The notes below the pieces were generated by a model. The model was given only the letters and a program-made list of their open reading frames with translations. It was not told where the DNA came from and ran no database searches. Of a stretch of DNA of 64,000 bases, positions 46,761-60,251 are shown piece by piece. This stretch comes from Nymphaea colorata (lineage: Eukaryota; Streptophyta; Magnoliopsida; Nymphaeales; Nymphaeaceae). The DNA is taken from positions 6,282,174 to 6,346,173 of the forward strand of contig NW_022204507.1 of the NCBI RefSeq assembly GCF_008831285.2, given 5' to 3'. Numbering within the stretch: the stretch's first letter is position 1; each line of letters starts with the position of its first letter. Both the position numbers and the translations under genes were made by a program.

Positions 46761-47019
46761 ATATTATAGTTGTGGTTTATACACAAGTGGGCTAGAGCCC
46801 AACTCTGCTCATGTCTTGTCCTGCTCGAGCTATTGTGCTTTAGAGGGTCAGTTCAAACTCCACTCAACAAACCAAGACCTAGCTTGTGTGGCAATTATGT
46901 TGATGTCCGATCACAAAGAGTTGAATGAAAAGCACAAATAAAATTTTGCTCAAGATGCAAGACAATGTCTCACTTAATGCAGGACTATAATGTAAAACTT
47001 CTAATGCTTCCAACATCAC

Positions 47020-49360
47020 GGAGTTTCAGCTCATTGCATTGTGCAATAGCATTTACAAGATCATTTCAAAAGTATGGCTGCTAGAATTGAAAAGATCCTC
47101 ATTAGAACTGCTAATCATTATCAAGGAGCATTTCGCCTAATAAACATATTCATGAATAGGTTTGGATGCAACTAGATGGTTAATATCTTAGCTAACCATA
47201 ACTGCCAATCAATGCTTCTGAACCATGATATGTCAAAGGTGTATGACAAAGTTAAATGAAACTTCATTAGGAAAGCCCTACACCACCTTGGTTTTTGTGA
47301 TAATTGGGTTTCTAAGGTAATGACATGTGAAGAAACAAATTCATATGCTCTCATTATTAACGGAAGAAATGAAGTTTTTTTTTTAATTTTTTTATTTATT
47401 ATTTTTTTATAGTCAGAGGGGGCTTATCAAGGAGATCCCCTCTCCTTCTATCTTTTTCACAGTTGTGGTTCAATTTTTTTTCTTTTGTGTAGGCTCGAAT
47501 GGTCGTTTCTCAATATGAAAATCAAATTTTCTAAATTCAGAGGGGTTTAGCCAAATATTCTAGGTATCTTTTATGTAGGTGCAATGATTTTTTGTAGGGT
47601 GATAAAATAGAGTGGGAGAAGTTTGAAATATCCTTAGAGAATTGGAAAATGAAGCTGGAATGCTCGTGAATAACCAGAAATCTACATTCATCCTGTTTTA
47701 TGTTAATGAACGTAGAATTTAGTTTACTTCCAAAACCCTCAGTTGAGAGTTGACTCTCTCCAAAACTTACCATGGCCTCTCTCTATTCTTGAAGAAAATG
47801 AACCCTAAAAGCTTGTGTCTGCCTTGTTGGGAAAGTGGAGAAAAGTAGGATGAAAAAAAATCCTTTGATACTCTGATATACAATATTTAATTGTTATGTT
47901 TGAATCAAATGATCAGCTACTAGATGATAGCTTTCTGACTGGCCAGGTCTATTATGGTAATGGTTGAAAGATTGTGCTGTCATTTTCTATAGGCTGACAT
48001 TGAGAACAAAAAAAAGCCCCTCATCAGCTAAAAGACCTATGTTACCCTCTAGAGGAAGCCAGTGTTCCGGTTTGAAATTCACATTTCCGATTCAAAGCAC
48101 ACATGATCTTTTTGCTCTTCTAGGCAAGAACAACAAGCTTGTTGTGGGCATTGTTTGTGCGAAAACAAATATTTAAAGACTGATAGTATGTTGACGTGTC
48201 ATGTAAAGTCCCAGTGTTCCTGATTATGCAAAAGCATCTTGTGGGTTGGAATGACATTAATCATCTGATTCAATGGATGGTGGATAACAGCAAGACCACC
48301 CATTTATCGTCAAAGAGTTGGGATTGGGCATAGTAGAATACCTTATTTATAATAAAAACTTTCTCTTTTACAACTTGATCCTAGAGGCCTCCCTTTATGA
48401 GATGAACAGTATTCACAAACAAGGGACTAGTCAAAATTGAACTCACATTGGATTTCATATGCCATTCAGCATACTAGTTTCCTTTATGACAAGGACATCT
48501 TGATCATGGGAGACAAAGAAGTAGCAACGGTCCACCACCCAGGCACCTATGAAGTGAATTGTCTTCACAAGGTATTAGACAAAAGTAAACTTATAATGTG
48601 CAAGAATGTTGCCATTTCTAGAGCTAAATTGTGCACCTTTTTTGGCTATGGAGGTATATATAATGACTTATGATAGAACCCAAAGAGTTGGCTGTGCCTT
48701 AGCCAACCAATGTGTGAACTATGATAGACAAATTGAAACAGAAGATCATGCCTTTATCCACTATTGATGTGCAAAGAAATGGTGAAGGTACTTGGGCATA
48801 AGTTTGATGTAAACATCCCAAAATGAAGAAGTGTCCAAGAGGCAACCCATTGATGGTGGAAGAGATCTCTATAGTAAAATGGTATTAGCTTGTCTAGCGT
48901 CTTAGTCTACCCATGACCTTTGGGGATATTTAAGAAGTTAAGAAACAACATCTTTTGTGACACTGATGCTAACATCAATTGGGAGATCACTGGCAAATTA
49001 TGGGTGCACATCATGAATGTCATTGGCAGATCCTCATGGTTTTAGCATACGGAGGAGGTGTGTTTTTGGATGACTTTATCCATAAGCCTATACCCTTGGC
49101 CTTATTAGAGGTATTGGCATTTATTATGCAATCAGCAATTCTTGTCCTCATGCGACCATGAAAAGACATAGGAAAATGGGATATGGTTTATCCTTGTTGA
49201 ATGCACATAGCATGAGATTTTCCTTTCTTCGAAGCAACACCTCCTTAGACACGTTGCATTTGGATGCCGCAACGAACATAATCTAATGGAAAATCCCTTG
49301 GGTACCAAACCTAGGTAAGTAGGGAGCCCTTTTGCGCTGTTTGAGATAACCAATTTTGTC
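47020..49360 (+). pseudogene. LINE reverse transcriptase and zf-RVT pseudogene (right arm)
   Basis: Forward reading in changing frames gives CNSIYKIISKV (47,041), MAARIEKILIRTANHYQGAF (47,084), NHDMSKVYDKVK, NFIRKALHHLGFCDNWVSKV (47,221-47,320), ETNSYALIINGRNE, a degenerate QRG-GDPLSP-like block near 47,430, NNQKSTFIL, and a zf-RVT domain at 48,675-48,785 containing ALANQCVNYDRQIETEDHAF and CAKKW. The YADD-type catalytic block is not readable. It matches the left-arm copy almost base for base, including disabling changes, so the decay predates the duplication. Confidence 0.85.
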
Positions 49361-50999
49361 TCTTTTATGTGTGTCCCTTTCTATTACTATCTCTTTATTT
49401 TTTTTATCAATCAAAGGGTTACATTGAAATTGGCCCTTAAGTGAAGAATTTGGAAAGTGTTTCTAACAATTGGCATGCTAAAAAATAGAAGATATACTCA
49501 GTTGCAAAACAATAAAATGACTTAGATAATGAGCACTGACCCCTACTCAACCTCGTTAACCTAGGACAAAAGGATAACCTTGACCAATTGAGTTAGAAGT
49601 CATGCCACCTTGACCAATTGAGTAGCTCAGACCATATCATGGCTAGGCCAAATAATCCATTCATTGTTGGCTATACACATGCTACCAAATACATATAAAA
49701 ACTTCACATACAAATGCATGCTTGGGAACTTCTTTAACAGTTAACAAAAGTGAAGGAGGCATCAAAAAATATTTCCTCATGAACTCATTTTTAAATGGAA
49801 AAGTCTATTACAAACCCACATTTGAAATTTCAAATAAATAGACAAAATGGAATCGATTTTCAAACCTAAGAACCTTGGTTTTGAACATAAAATATTTTTG
49901 TTTCCAATTTTGTATAAAATGGGGCCGTAAACCCCCTTATGTAATTATTTTAAGAAAATTGAGGCTGCTTAAAAAGTTTTAAAAAGATACAACTGTTATT
50001 TAAAAAGTTCAACAACTTAGTGGGGTCTTTCATGGTTGCAGCCCTATTTAAAACATTTGTAAAAAGTATGGAGGGGTTCTAAATTATTTCATAAAGGTGT
50101 CACACCCCTTATTGGCACAATTTTCCGTCATCTTTTCCCTCCTTTTAATTTTTCTAAGGGTTAAATGGTGAACTAAGAAAGTGGGGCCATGCTCTGACCA
50201 TCTATTGTTTGCGAGTCCTACTATGACTCTAACCACTAGCGAGGTCACCAACAGCACTCTGCTGGTCAAACCCATGGCTTTTTCTCACTCGATTTGTCCT
50301 CATTCTAAGGCTTTCACCATTCACAAGTTGAACCTTAGCCGAACAAAGACTCCCTCCCTCTTAAGTAAGGCAAAGCAAGGGAGGCTACACAACTGCAACA
50401 CCCTGCTTGATTCTCTTTTTCTTTTCCTTTTAATATCTATTATAGGTTTAAAGAGCCTTGCTACGAAGTCACTATAGGAGGTAAATGAGAGAAGTAACCA
50501 AATATTAACTTACAAGGTTTCAGCCTAAGTATGGCTTATGTCTACAATACATCCTCACTAACTATTCTTCCAACTTGTGATAAAAGAGTGAGTGGTACAA
50601 CTCTTATTTTGTGTGAGTCGAAGTTTACAAAATGTACAGTAAGCCCTTTTAGCTTTTGACAATTTTTTTTTCTTCCCTTATAAGATATGTGATCCAAAAT
50701 TTTCCTTTTAGATTTGATATGATTTCTACTTTTAAAAGGGCTTTCCTTGGGTTAAGTTTGCCACATGGGTTAAGTTTGCCACATGGGTTAAGTTTGCCAC
50801 ATGGATTTCACTCTTCTCTTTATTTTATCTTTTATTTTTTTTGCCTTCCATGGGTTAAGTTTGCCACATGGGTTAAGCTTGCCACCGTCAATGACTCCCT
50901 TTTCGTAATTGTCTGTAATTTTTCTTTCATCTGTTCTCCAGTGTCCCCATGCAAGCTAATCACTCAACAAGAAAAGAAAGGCCCCACGGATTTGAAGAA
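49361..50999. other. Central part of right arm, no gene assigned
   Basis: Same content as 12,701-14,300 in inverse. Plus ORFs at 50,181-50,477 (98 codons) and 50,656-51,027 (123 codons) are open, but their peptides are not recognised. The second includes LSLPHG three times in a row, which is simply the translated 18-bp minisatellite. Nothing else is supported. Confidence 0.45.
50749..50802 (+). repeat. 18-bp minisatellite, three units
   Basis: Three exact copies of GGGTTAAGTTTGCCACAT in tandem, plus a further pair at 50,852-50,885. The left arm has the pair (12,815-12,849) but only one unit at the corresponding main site, so the number changed after the arms formed. Confidence 0.9.
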
Positions 51000-52866
51000 A
51001 AAAATTTACAAGTGTTTGTCTCAATAGAAATAAACTCAGCTTATTAGCTGCGTTAAGAATAAAATTCACATGAAATGGAGGCGCTTTGGGCATTACTCTC
51101 TTTCACTGTAAAACATGGGGAAACAACCTGCTCCCTAAATGATAAAGGTAGGAGGCGTACCCCCAACAAGCTGTTGCTGCAACCAAATCCAAATGGAAGC
51201 ACTAATTGGAACTTGTTATATATGCACTGTTTTAATATGTTGCATTTTAAGAAAAATATGATTTTTAATTTATATACTGTTCAAAATTTCACGATTCATT
51301 CAACCAAATTGGAGATAAATCATCTGCATCTGAACTGGTTGCAAATCACAATTGTACAGTCAATTTTTTTGATGGAACATAATACCCCGCACAATGTCTA
51401 GGAAGGAGAACTTAAATTAATTCATGCATTATTTCACAGCAAACTACTCCATACATCAGATGGTCCAAGTAAATGACATGTATACGGTAAACATCAAAAT
51501 AAGTAACCAACACACTGAGAGTTCAAAATTTTAAGACCTACTTTGTAAGCTTTATTGATTTCCTTCTTTCCTACCCACCTACAGATCTACATTTTATAGG
51601 TAACTCAGTCGTTTTCTAATGCACTACTGTCATTTAAAACATCTCATAATTCATCCTTCAATTTTATTGATTTTGTCAAAGCCATTTTTTTGCAAAACGT
51701 TGCATTCTTGGATGCATGTTCAATGTGAACATCACGTTCTTGTTGAAGTAATGCAAGGCGTATGTATGTCTAGATTTGATTGCTGCATTTAAAGATCATT
51801 ACATATCTTCAAATGCTATGGATGGAACATGGTTTTATTTTTTATTTTTTCACAATCCTACTTCGAAAGTTGCAATGAGAAGGATGGCATGTAACATGAA
51901 AAAATAAAAAAATTTACATCAAGCAAGCAAAAAGTCATGTGGAACCATGTGTCAGGTGTTTCAAGTTATATTTATTTCCAAGACATTATTACATAAATTA
52001 ATGTACAATATTGTTAGAAAAAAAAAATTAAAGATGGTGTGAACCTAAACTTTTGAGACCAATTTTTTTTATTGAAGGCAAATTTTTTATTGAAGACATA
52101 GCAAAGGGAAATAATTTTTCGAACATCCATAATTTGTATACTATTAAGCATCATTACAAACTATATTGACAACAAGCCACTATTATTTAGAAGATACACT
52201 GAACAAGCCAACCGAGTCAAATCTTAGAATAAAAGGCATAAAATTCTCCTGATTCTAGTCCTTAAAATTCTGCTAGATCATTGACCGGTTTTGGCATAAC
52301 AAGGTCATCTCAGGAATGCTCCAGCCACATTGCCAGCTGCCCTTTTATTTGTAATCACCTAAAAAGGGAAGTTTGGGATGAGAACTTGGTAAAGTTTCCC
52401 AAACAATGCATACTATTGACTTATTCCAGCTTATGTTAAGTAATTTGAAAGTCTTGTCGCACAACTACATGAAACTGAGAGATTCAATATATGATTTCAA
52501 GAACAAATATGCACACAAAAACATTTAATAGTGAAAAGTACAACATTCAAGAATATGACAGAGAGCTTTGTCTGCCACTTTGTGTATGCAACGAGTGTAC
52601 GCTGGATGTGGACCATACGACAAATTTTCGAAATTTGATTTCATGTCCAAACATTGCATATGCATATGCATGAGATAACAAATAGGTATGAAATAACAAA
52701 TAAGTAAGAGATAATGTTTATGAGAAAACAAAACATCTATGACATATGAGTTAATGGATATATGAGGTGACACTAAACATAAGTATGTGTTGATCTTTAT
52801 GAGTTAATAAAACACTTGAAAGATAATGAGATAATAGATGGATGTATCAGATAAGACTAAACATTA
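51000..52866 (-). repeat. Block A copy 5 (inverted)
   Basis: Inverse match to block A copy 2, running from TTTGTCTCAATAGAAATAAA down to the reverse-complement TATCTCATA array at 52,670-52,866. This is the only inverted block A copy, a consequence of the arm's orientation. Confidence 0.8.
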
Positions 52867-52867
52867 T

Positions 52868-55800
52868 AAACTTCTGATTTTAATAATTTTAATCATTCAT
52901 TTTAGATGTAATAACAAGTGAAATACATTAGATAAACTTTAACATATTAAATGAATTACTTGAATCTAATTTATTTTCATACAAACTTATGATTTCAATC
53001 CACTAATTAATTAAATAAAGATGTAACAACAAGTTAAGCACATTTAATTATAAATGTGTGATCAAATGAATCACTTAAATCATTAATATTGGTAAGAACT
53101 AGTGATTTCAATTTCTTAGATCGATCACAATAGATGTAACAACAACTTCAACTTATTGAACTAACTATAAGGGATCAAAGTAATGCATAGATCCCATTTG
53201 TATCCATATAAACTTGTGATTTCAATCATTTAAATCATTCGTCATAGATGTAATAAACAAGTGGAACACATTAGATGAACTATAAGAGAGCAAATAAATT
53301 ACTTGAATCTCATTCATTTTCATACATACTTGTGATTTTTATTCACTAAATCAATCAATATGTATATAACAACATGTTAAGCACATTCAATTATGTTTGT
53401 TTGATCATATGGATCACTCAAGTCGCACTTGTATTCATACGAATTGTGATTTTAATCCTTTAGATCGTTCACACTATAGATGTAACAACAAATTCAACTC
53501 ATCGGACTAACCACACGGGTTCAAAGTAATGCATAGATCCCATTTGTATTCATATGAACCTGTGACTTCAATTATTTAAAACATTCATTATAGACGTAAT
53601 AACAAGTGAAATACATTAGATTAACTATAAGGAACCAATTGAATGACTTGACTCTCATTCATTTCCGAACGAACTTCTTATTTCAAACAACTAAGTCATT
53701 CCATACGTTTGTAACAACAAGTTAAACAAATTCAATCAAATATAAGTGATCAAAAGAATCACTTAATCTCTCAATTAAATATAAATAATCAAATATATGT
53801 AATAACAAGTGAAACACATTAGATTAACTATAATGGATCAAATGAATTACTTGAATCTCTTTCATTTTCATACAAACTTGTGATTTCAATTCACTAAATC
53901 AATGAATATGAATGTAACAACAAGTTAAGCACACTCAATTTAGCATGTGTGATCATATGAATCACTTAAATCTCACTCTTATTGTTACAAACTTATAATT
54001 TTAATCTATTAGATCATTCACTATAGATGTAACAACAAGTTCAACTCATTGGACAATCTACAAGGGATCAAAGAATGCATAGATCCCATTTATATCCATG
54101 TAAACTTGTGATTTTAATTATATTAATCATTCATTATAGACATAATAACAAACGAAACACATTAGATTAAATATAAGAGATCAAATGAATAAATTGAATC
54201 TCATTTATTTTCATACGAACTTGTGATTTCAATCCCTAAATCATTTAACATGGATGTGGCTACAAGTTAAGCACATTTAATTAATTGTGCGATGAATCAC
54301 TTAAATCTTACTCACATTGATACAAACTAGTGATTTCAATCCTTTTAATCGTTCACTATAAATATGACAAGTTCAACTTGTTTGACTAACTACAAGGGAT
54401 AAAAGTAATGCATTTGATCTCATTTGTCTCCATATGAACTTGTGATTTCGATCATTGAAATCCTTCATTATAGATGTAATAACAAGCGAAACACATTAGG
54501 TTAATTATAACGCAAAAGTTGAATCACTCGAATCTCATTCATTTTCTTACAAAGTTGTGATTTCAGTACACTAATTCATTCAATATGGATGTAACAACAA
54601 GTTAGGCATATTCAATTAAGTATGCATAATCAAATGAATAACTTAAATTCCACTCGTATTGTTACAAACTTGTTATTTCAATCCCTTAGATTGTTCACTA
54701 TAGATGTAAGTATAAAATAATCTATGGATCTCATTTATATTCATACAAACTTCTGATTTTAATCATTTAAATCGTTCATTATAGACATAATAACAAGTGA
54801 ACTACATTAGACAAACTATAACATATTGAATGACTTACTTGAATCTAATATATTTTCATGCAAACTTATGATTTCAATCCAATAAATCATTCAATATGGA
54901 TGTAACAACAAGTTAAGTAAACTTAATTATAAATGTGTGATCAAATGAATCACTTAAATTATTGATATGGGTACGAACTTGTGATTTCAATTCTTTAGAT
55001 CGTTCACTATAAATGTTACATTAAGTTCAACTAATTGGACTAACTGCAAGGAATCAAAGTAATGCATAGATCCCATTTGTATCCGCATGAACTTGTGATT
55101 TCAATGATTTAAATCATTTATTATAAATGTAATAACAAGTGAAACACATTAGGTTAACTATAAGACGCCAAATGAATCACTCAAATCTCATTCATTTTCA
55201 TATAAACTTGTGATTTCAATTTACTAAATCTTTTAATATAGACTTAACAACAAGTTAAACATATTCAATTAAGTATGTGTGATCATATGAATCACTTAAA
55301 CCTCACTTGTATTGGTTCGAACTTGTGATTTCAATGCTTTAGATCATTCACTATAGATGTAACAATAAATTCAACTCATCAGACTAACTACACGCGTTCA
55401 AAGTAATGCATAGATCTCATTTATATCCATATGAACTTGTGATTTCAATCATTTAAATCATTCATTATGGACGTAATAACAAGTAAAATACATTAACTTG
55501 ACCATCATTCTTTTCCAATCAAAGTTCTTATTTCAAACCACTAAGTCATTTGATACATATGTAACAAGTTAAGCACATTCAGTTAAATATAAGTGATCAA
55601 ATATATCTAATAACAAGTGAAAATGAATCACTTGATTTCTCAATTAAATATAAGTGATCAAATATACGTAATAACAAGTGAAACACATTATGTTACGTAT
55701 AAGACACCAAATGAATCACTCCAATCTCATCCATTTTCTTCTAAACTTGTTATTTCAATCTACTAAATCATTTAATATAGACATAACAACAAGTTAAGCA

Positions 55801-58800
55801 CATTCAATTAAGTATGTGTGATCAAATGAATCACTTAAATCCCACTCGTATTGATACGAACTTGTGATTTCAATTCCTTAGATCGATCGATCGATCTATA
55901 CATGTAACAATAAGTTCAACTTGTTGAACAAACTACAAGGGATGAAGCTAATGCATAAATCTTATTCATATCCATATAAACTTGTGGCTTTCAATCATTT
56001 AAATCATTTATCATAGATGTAATAACAAGTGAAACAAATTAAATTAACTATAAGGGAGCAAATGAATTACTTGAATCTCATTCATTTTCGTACAAACTTG
56101 TGATTTTAATTCACTAAATCAATCAATATGGATGTAACAACATGTTAAACACATTGAATTCAGTATGTGTGATCATATGAATCACTTAAATCACACTTGT
56201 GTTGATTCGAACTTGTGATTTCAATCATTTAAATCGTTCTATAGATGTAACTATAAACTAATGTATAGATCTCATTTATATCCATATAAACTTCTGATTT
56301 TAATCATTTAAATCATTCATTATAAATGTAATAATGGGTGAAAAACATTAGATTAATTGTAAGGGATCAAATGAGTTACTTGAATCTCTTTCATTTTCAT
56401 ACAAACTTGTGATTTCAATTTACTAAATCAATGAATATGGATGAAACAACAAGTTAAGCACACTCAATTTAGTATGTGTGATCATATGAATCACTTAAAT
56501 CTCACTCTTATTGTTACAAACTTGTAATTTCAATCTCTTAGATCATTTACTATAGATGTAACAACAAGTTCAACTCATTGGGCAAACTACAAGGGATCAA
56601 AGTAATGCGTAGATCTCATTTATATCCATATAAACTTGTGATTTTAATCATTTAAATCATTCATTATAGACATAATAACAAATGAAACACATTAGATTAA
56701 ATATAAAAGATCAAATGAATAAATTGAATCTCATTTATTTTCATACGAACTTGTTATTTCAATCCCTAAATCATTCAACATGGATGTGGCAACAAGTTAA
56801 GCACATTTAATTAATTATGCGATGAATCACTTAAATCATACTCGCATTGATACGAACTATTGATTTCAGTCCTTTTAATCGTTCACTATAAATGTGACAA
56901 GTTTAACTCGTTTGACTAACTACAAGGGATAAAAGTAATGCATTTGATCCCATTTGTCTCCATATGAACTTGTGAGTTTGATCATGGAAATCCTTCATTA
57001 TAGATGTAATAACAAGCGAAAAACATTAGGTTAATTTTAAGGTAAAAGATGAATCAGTCGAATCTCATTCATTTTCTTACAAAGTTGTGATTTCAGTACA
57101 CTAATTCATTCAATATGGATGTAACAACAAGCTTGGCATATTCAATTAAGTATGCATAATCAAATGAATAACTTAAATTACACTCGTATTGTTACGAACT
57201 TGTTATTTCAATCCCTTAGATTTTTCACTATAGATGTAACTATAAAATAATCTATAGATCTCATTTATATCCATATAAACTACAAATTTAATCATTTAAA
57301 TCATTCATTATAGATGTAATAACAAGTGAACTACATTAGACAAACTATAACATATTGAATGACTTACTTAAATCTAATATATTTTCATGCAAACTTATGA
57401 TTTCAATCCAACAAACCATTTAATATGGATGTAACAACAAGTTAAGTATACTTAATTATAAATGTGTGATCAAATGAATCACTTAAATCATTAATATGGG
57501 TACGAACTTGTGATTTCAATTCTTTAGATAGTTCACTATAAATGTGACATTAAGTTCAACTAATTGGACTAACTGCAAGGAATCAAAGTAATGCATAGGT
57601 CACATTTGTATCCATATGAACTTGTGATTTCAATGATTTAAATCGTTATAAATGTAATAACAAGTGAAACACATTAGGTTAACTATAAGACGCCAAATGA
57701 ATCACTCAAATCTCATTTAATTTCATACAAACTTGTGATTTCAATTTACTAAATCTTTTGATATAGACATAACAACACACATTCAATTAAGTATGCGTAA
57801 TCATATGATTCACTTAAACCTCACTTGTATTGGTTCGAACTTGTGATTTCAATGCTTTAGATCATTCATTATAGATGTAACAAGAAATTCAACTCATTGA
57901 ACTAACTACACGCGTTCCAAGTAATGCATAGATGTCATTTGTATCTATATGAACTTGTAATTTCAATCATTTAAATCATTCATTATGGACGTAATAACAA
58001 GTGAAATACATTAACTTGACCCTCATTCGTTATAGATGTAATAACAAGTGAAACACATTAAATTAACTATAAGGGAGCAAATGAATTACTTGAATCTCAT
58101 TCGTTTTCGTACAAACTTGTGATTTTAATCACTAAATCAATCAATATGGATGTGACAACTAGTTAAGCACATTGAATTAAGTATGTGTGATCATATGAAT
58201 CACTTAAATCACACTTGTATTGATACTAACTTGTGATTTTAATCCTTTAAATCGTTCTATAGATGTAACTATAAACTAATGTATATATCTCATTTATATC
58301 CATATAAAGTTCTGATTTGAATCATTTTAATCATTCATTATAAATATAATAATAGATGAAAAACATTAGATTAACTGTAAGGGATTGAATGAATTACATG
58401 AATCTCATTCATTTTCATATAAACTTGCGATTTCAATCCACTAAATCATTCAATATGGATGTAACAACAAGTTAAGTACACTCAATTAAGTATGCGTAAT
58501 CAAATGAACCATAAAATCTCAATTGTGTTGATACGAACTTGTGATTTCAATCCCTCAGATCCTTCACTATAGATGTAACAACAAGTTCTACTCATTGCAC
58601 TAACTACAAGTGATCCATGTAATGCATAGATCCCATTTGTATCCATATAAACTTGTGATTTCTTTCACTTAAATCATTCATTATAAATGAAATAACAAGT
58701 GAAACACATTATATTAACAATAGGGCACCAAATGAATCACTCAAATCTCATTCATTTTCATGCAAACTTGTGATTTCAATCTGCTAAATCAGTTAACTTG

Positions 58801-58998
58801 GATGTAACAATAAGTTAAGTATTTTCAATGAAGTATGTGTGATCAAACGAATCACTTAAATTCCACTCGTATTGATTCAAACTTGTTATTTCAATCTCGT
58901 ATATCGTTCACTTTAGATGTGACAACAAATTCAACTCATTGGACTAACTACAAGGGATCCAAGTAACGCATAGATCCCATTTGTATCCATAGATCTCA
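52868..58998. repeat. Satellite array, ~344 bp unit of three ~115 bp monomers
   Basis: Every ~115 bp the box AACTTGTGATTTCAAT recurs. Three monomer types alternate in fixed order: A (GTAATAACAAGTGAAACACA...), B (GTAACAACAAGTTAAGCACA...) and C (GTAACAACAAGTTCAACTCA...). Successive A starts, for example 52,908 and 53,250, lie 342 bp apart. The array holds about 17-18 such trimers, some truncated (a short C near 54,700, 56,250, 57,240, 58,270). There is no coding potential. Unit size is close to two nucleosome repeats. Confidence 0.95.
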
Positions 58999-59719
58999 AG
59001 AGTGCTTAGGAAATAGTATGGTCAAGATTTGGGAGTCTCATCACTGAGTTCTTTTGTTTGTTTCAAACCCAACACCTTCTTTGTAGGCTTCTTCGCAGGC
59101 TTGGCTTGGGGTGCTTGTTTGTTCCTGTTTCATAGTTCTATTTTCTTTGAATAAAATGGGAGGGGGTCCCATATCCCCTCCAAGTTTTCATTTGAAAACA
59201 GAAGGGAGCCCTCTCTCCCAGCAGCCTTGCATCGGAGATGATATCAATATGTTTATAAATTAAGAATTGGCCATGATACTTTTAGTGGTTTCTATCACTT
59301 CCTTATGCTGTATACCTTGTGCCAGACAAACACGATACTTTGGTGAAGAACTGGAAACCATTTCGCCAAAGCAAATGAAAACACCAAGGTAAAAAAGTAT
59401 CGATGGTTGCCACACATCTTCTTAGTCATATGGTTTCAGAGATTGGATCTCTAATGCTCAAAAAACTAACTAATTGACTCTTTCTCTGTCTCTCTCTATT
59501 TATAGAAATGAAGCAGGAGGCATCTCTACATCTTTTTGCGCATGTCGAAGAAAGCAAAGTTGGGTAATCAGTGAGGAACTATTTAAAAAATGCAAGATGA
59601 CCCCAATACGATCAGGTCAAAAGAAAATCAATTCATGTCCTATAATTTAAACTCCAGGTGTCTAATTACTCAAAAGAAAATAAAATCAAATCATTGAGCT
59701 GGTCGGAGAAGCCAAATGT
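58999..59719. other. Unassigned sequence after satellite
   Basis: Contains a G-rich stretch with AATAAAATGGGAGGGGGTCC at 59,151 and a pyrimidine tract ending in CTATTTATAG (59,496-59,505). No ORF over 60 codons with recognisable content. It may be remains of an LTR, but no partner is seen. Confidence 0.35.
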
Positions 59720-60251
59720 GGGAAATTTACCTTGCTTCTTTTGATGATGCTGAGAAAACGTGCTCCATGAATTTACCTCCTCTTGGTAGATGTATGTTTT
59801 TATGAATTGCCATTAATTGGTAGTGGCAAGCAGTAGATCGAATTGGCGGGACCAAAGAATTGTGCTGCCAGGAGACAATGTGAAATGAAAACTCAGGAGA
59901 TGCACCCATTCATACGACCTGAGAAGAAGATTTTCTTTTAATCTTTTCACTGTATGGCAGAAGTCCAGCCAATTTTGTCATCACAGCATTTTCGATGTGA
60001 ATGCCTCCTATTACGAATTCTCTTCCTCTCCACGATGCAAATAAAATTGTCGTGCAAAGAAGGTGATCCATCGCTCAAGTGGCTTATTCAATATTTCGGA
60101 GAGTGGCAAGCCAGAAAACTGCTGGCTTAGAGTCAATAATACTTCAAATTTTAGACCTTTAATTAGCAAGCACTAATACATAAATACAAATATAGCTATG
60201 AGGAAATTAAACATATAATATGCACTGCCTCAGCCAATGATTCCAGATAAT
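59720..60251. repeat. Paralogous segment P2, left part
   Basis: Matches 42,160-42,600 in order with many differences. A minus ORF (59,727-59,909) is not preserved in P1. The segment ends with ATAAT at 60,247-60,251, where Copia C3 starts; the right part resumes at 63,572. Confidence 0.55.

Larger units (their letters stand above)
46885..52866 (-). repeat. Right arm of ~5.9 kb inverted repeat
   Basis: Reverse complement of 10,846-16,777, from GTGTGGCAATTATG to ACTAAACATTATAAA. It includes the LINE pseudogene on the plus strand, the unassigned centre, and block A copy 5. The outer edge touches the satellite array with no intervening sequence. Confidence 0.9.

Noticed and set aside
50099-50480. 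Gypsy LTR beginning TGTCACACCCC
   Set aside because: Suggestive start word only; no terminal CA end, PBS, PPT or second LTR could be identified.
55880-55900. GATCGATCGATC run in the satellite as a regulatory site
   Set aside because: A short local expansion of the GATCGTTC part of monomer B; not repeated in other units.
52868-58998. CRISPR-like regular repeats
   Set aside because: Units of ~115 bp are repeated throughout with no unique spacers; this is a eukaryotic satellite.
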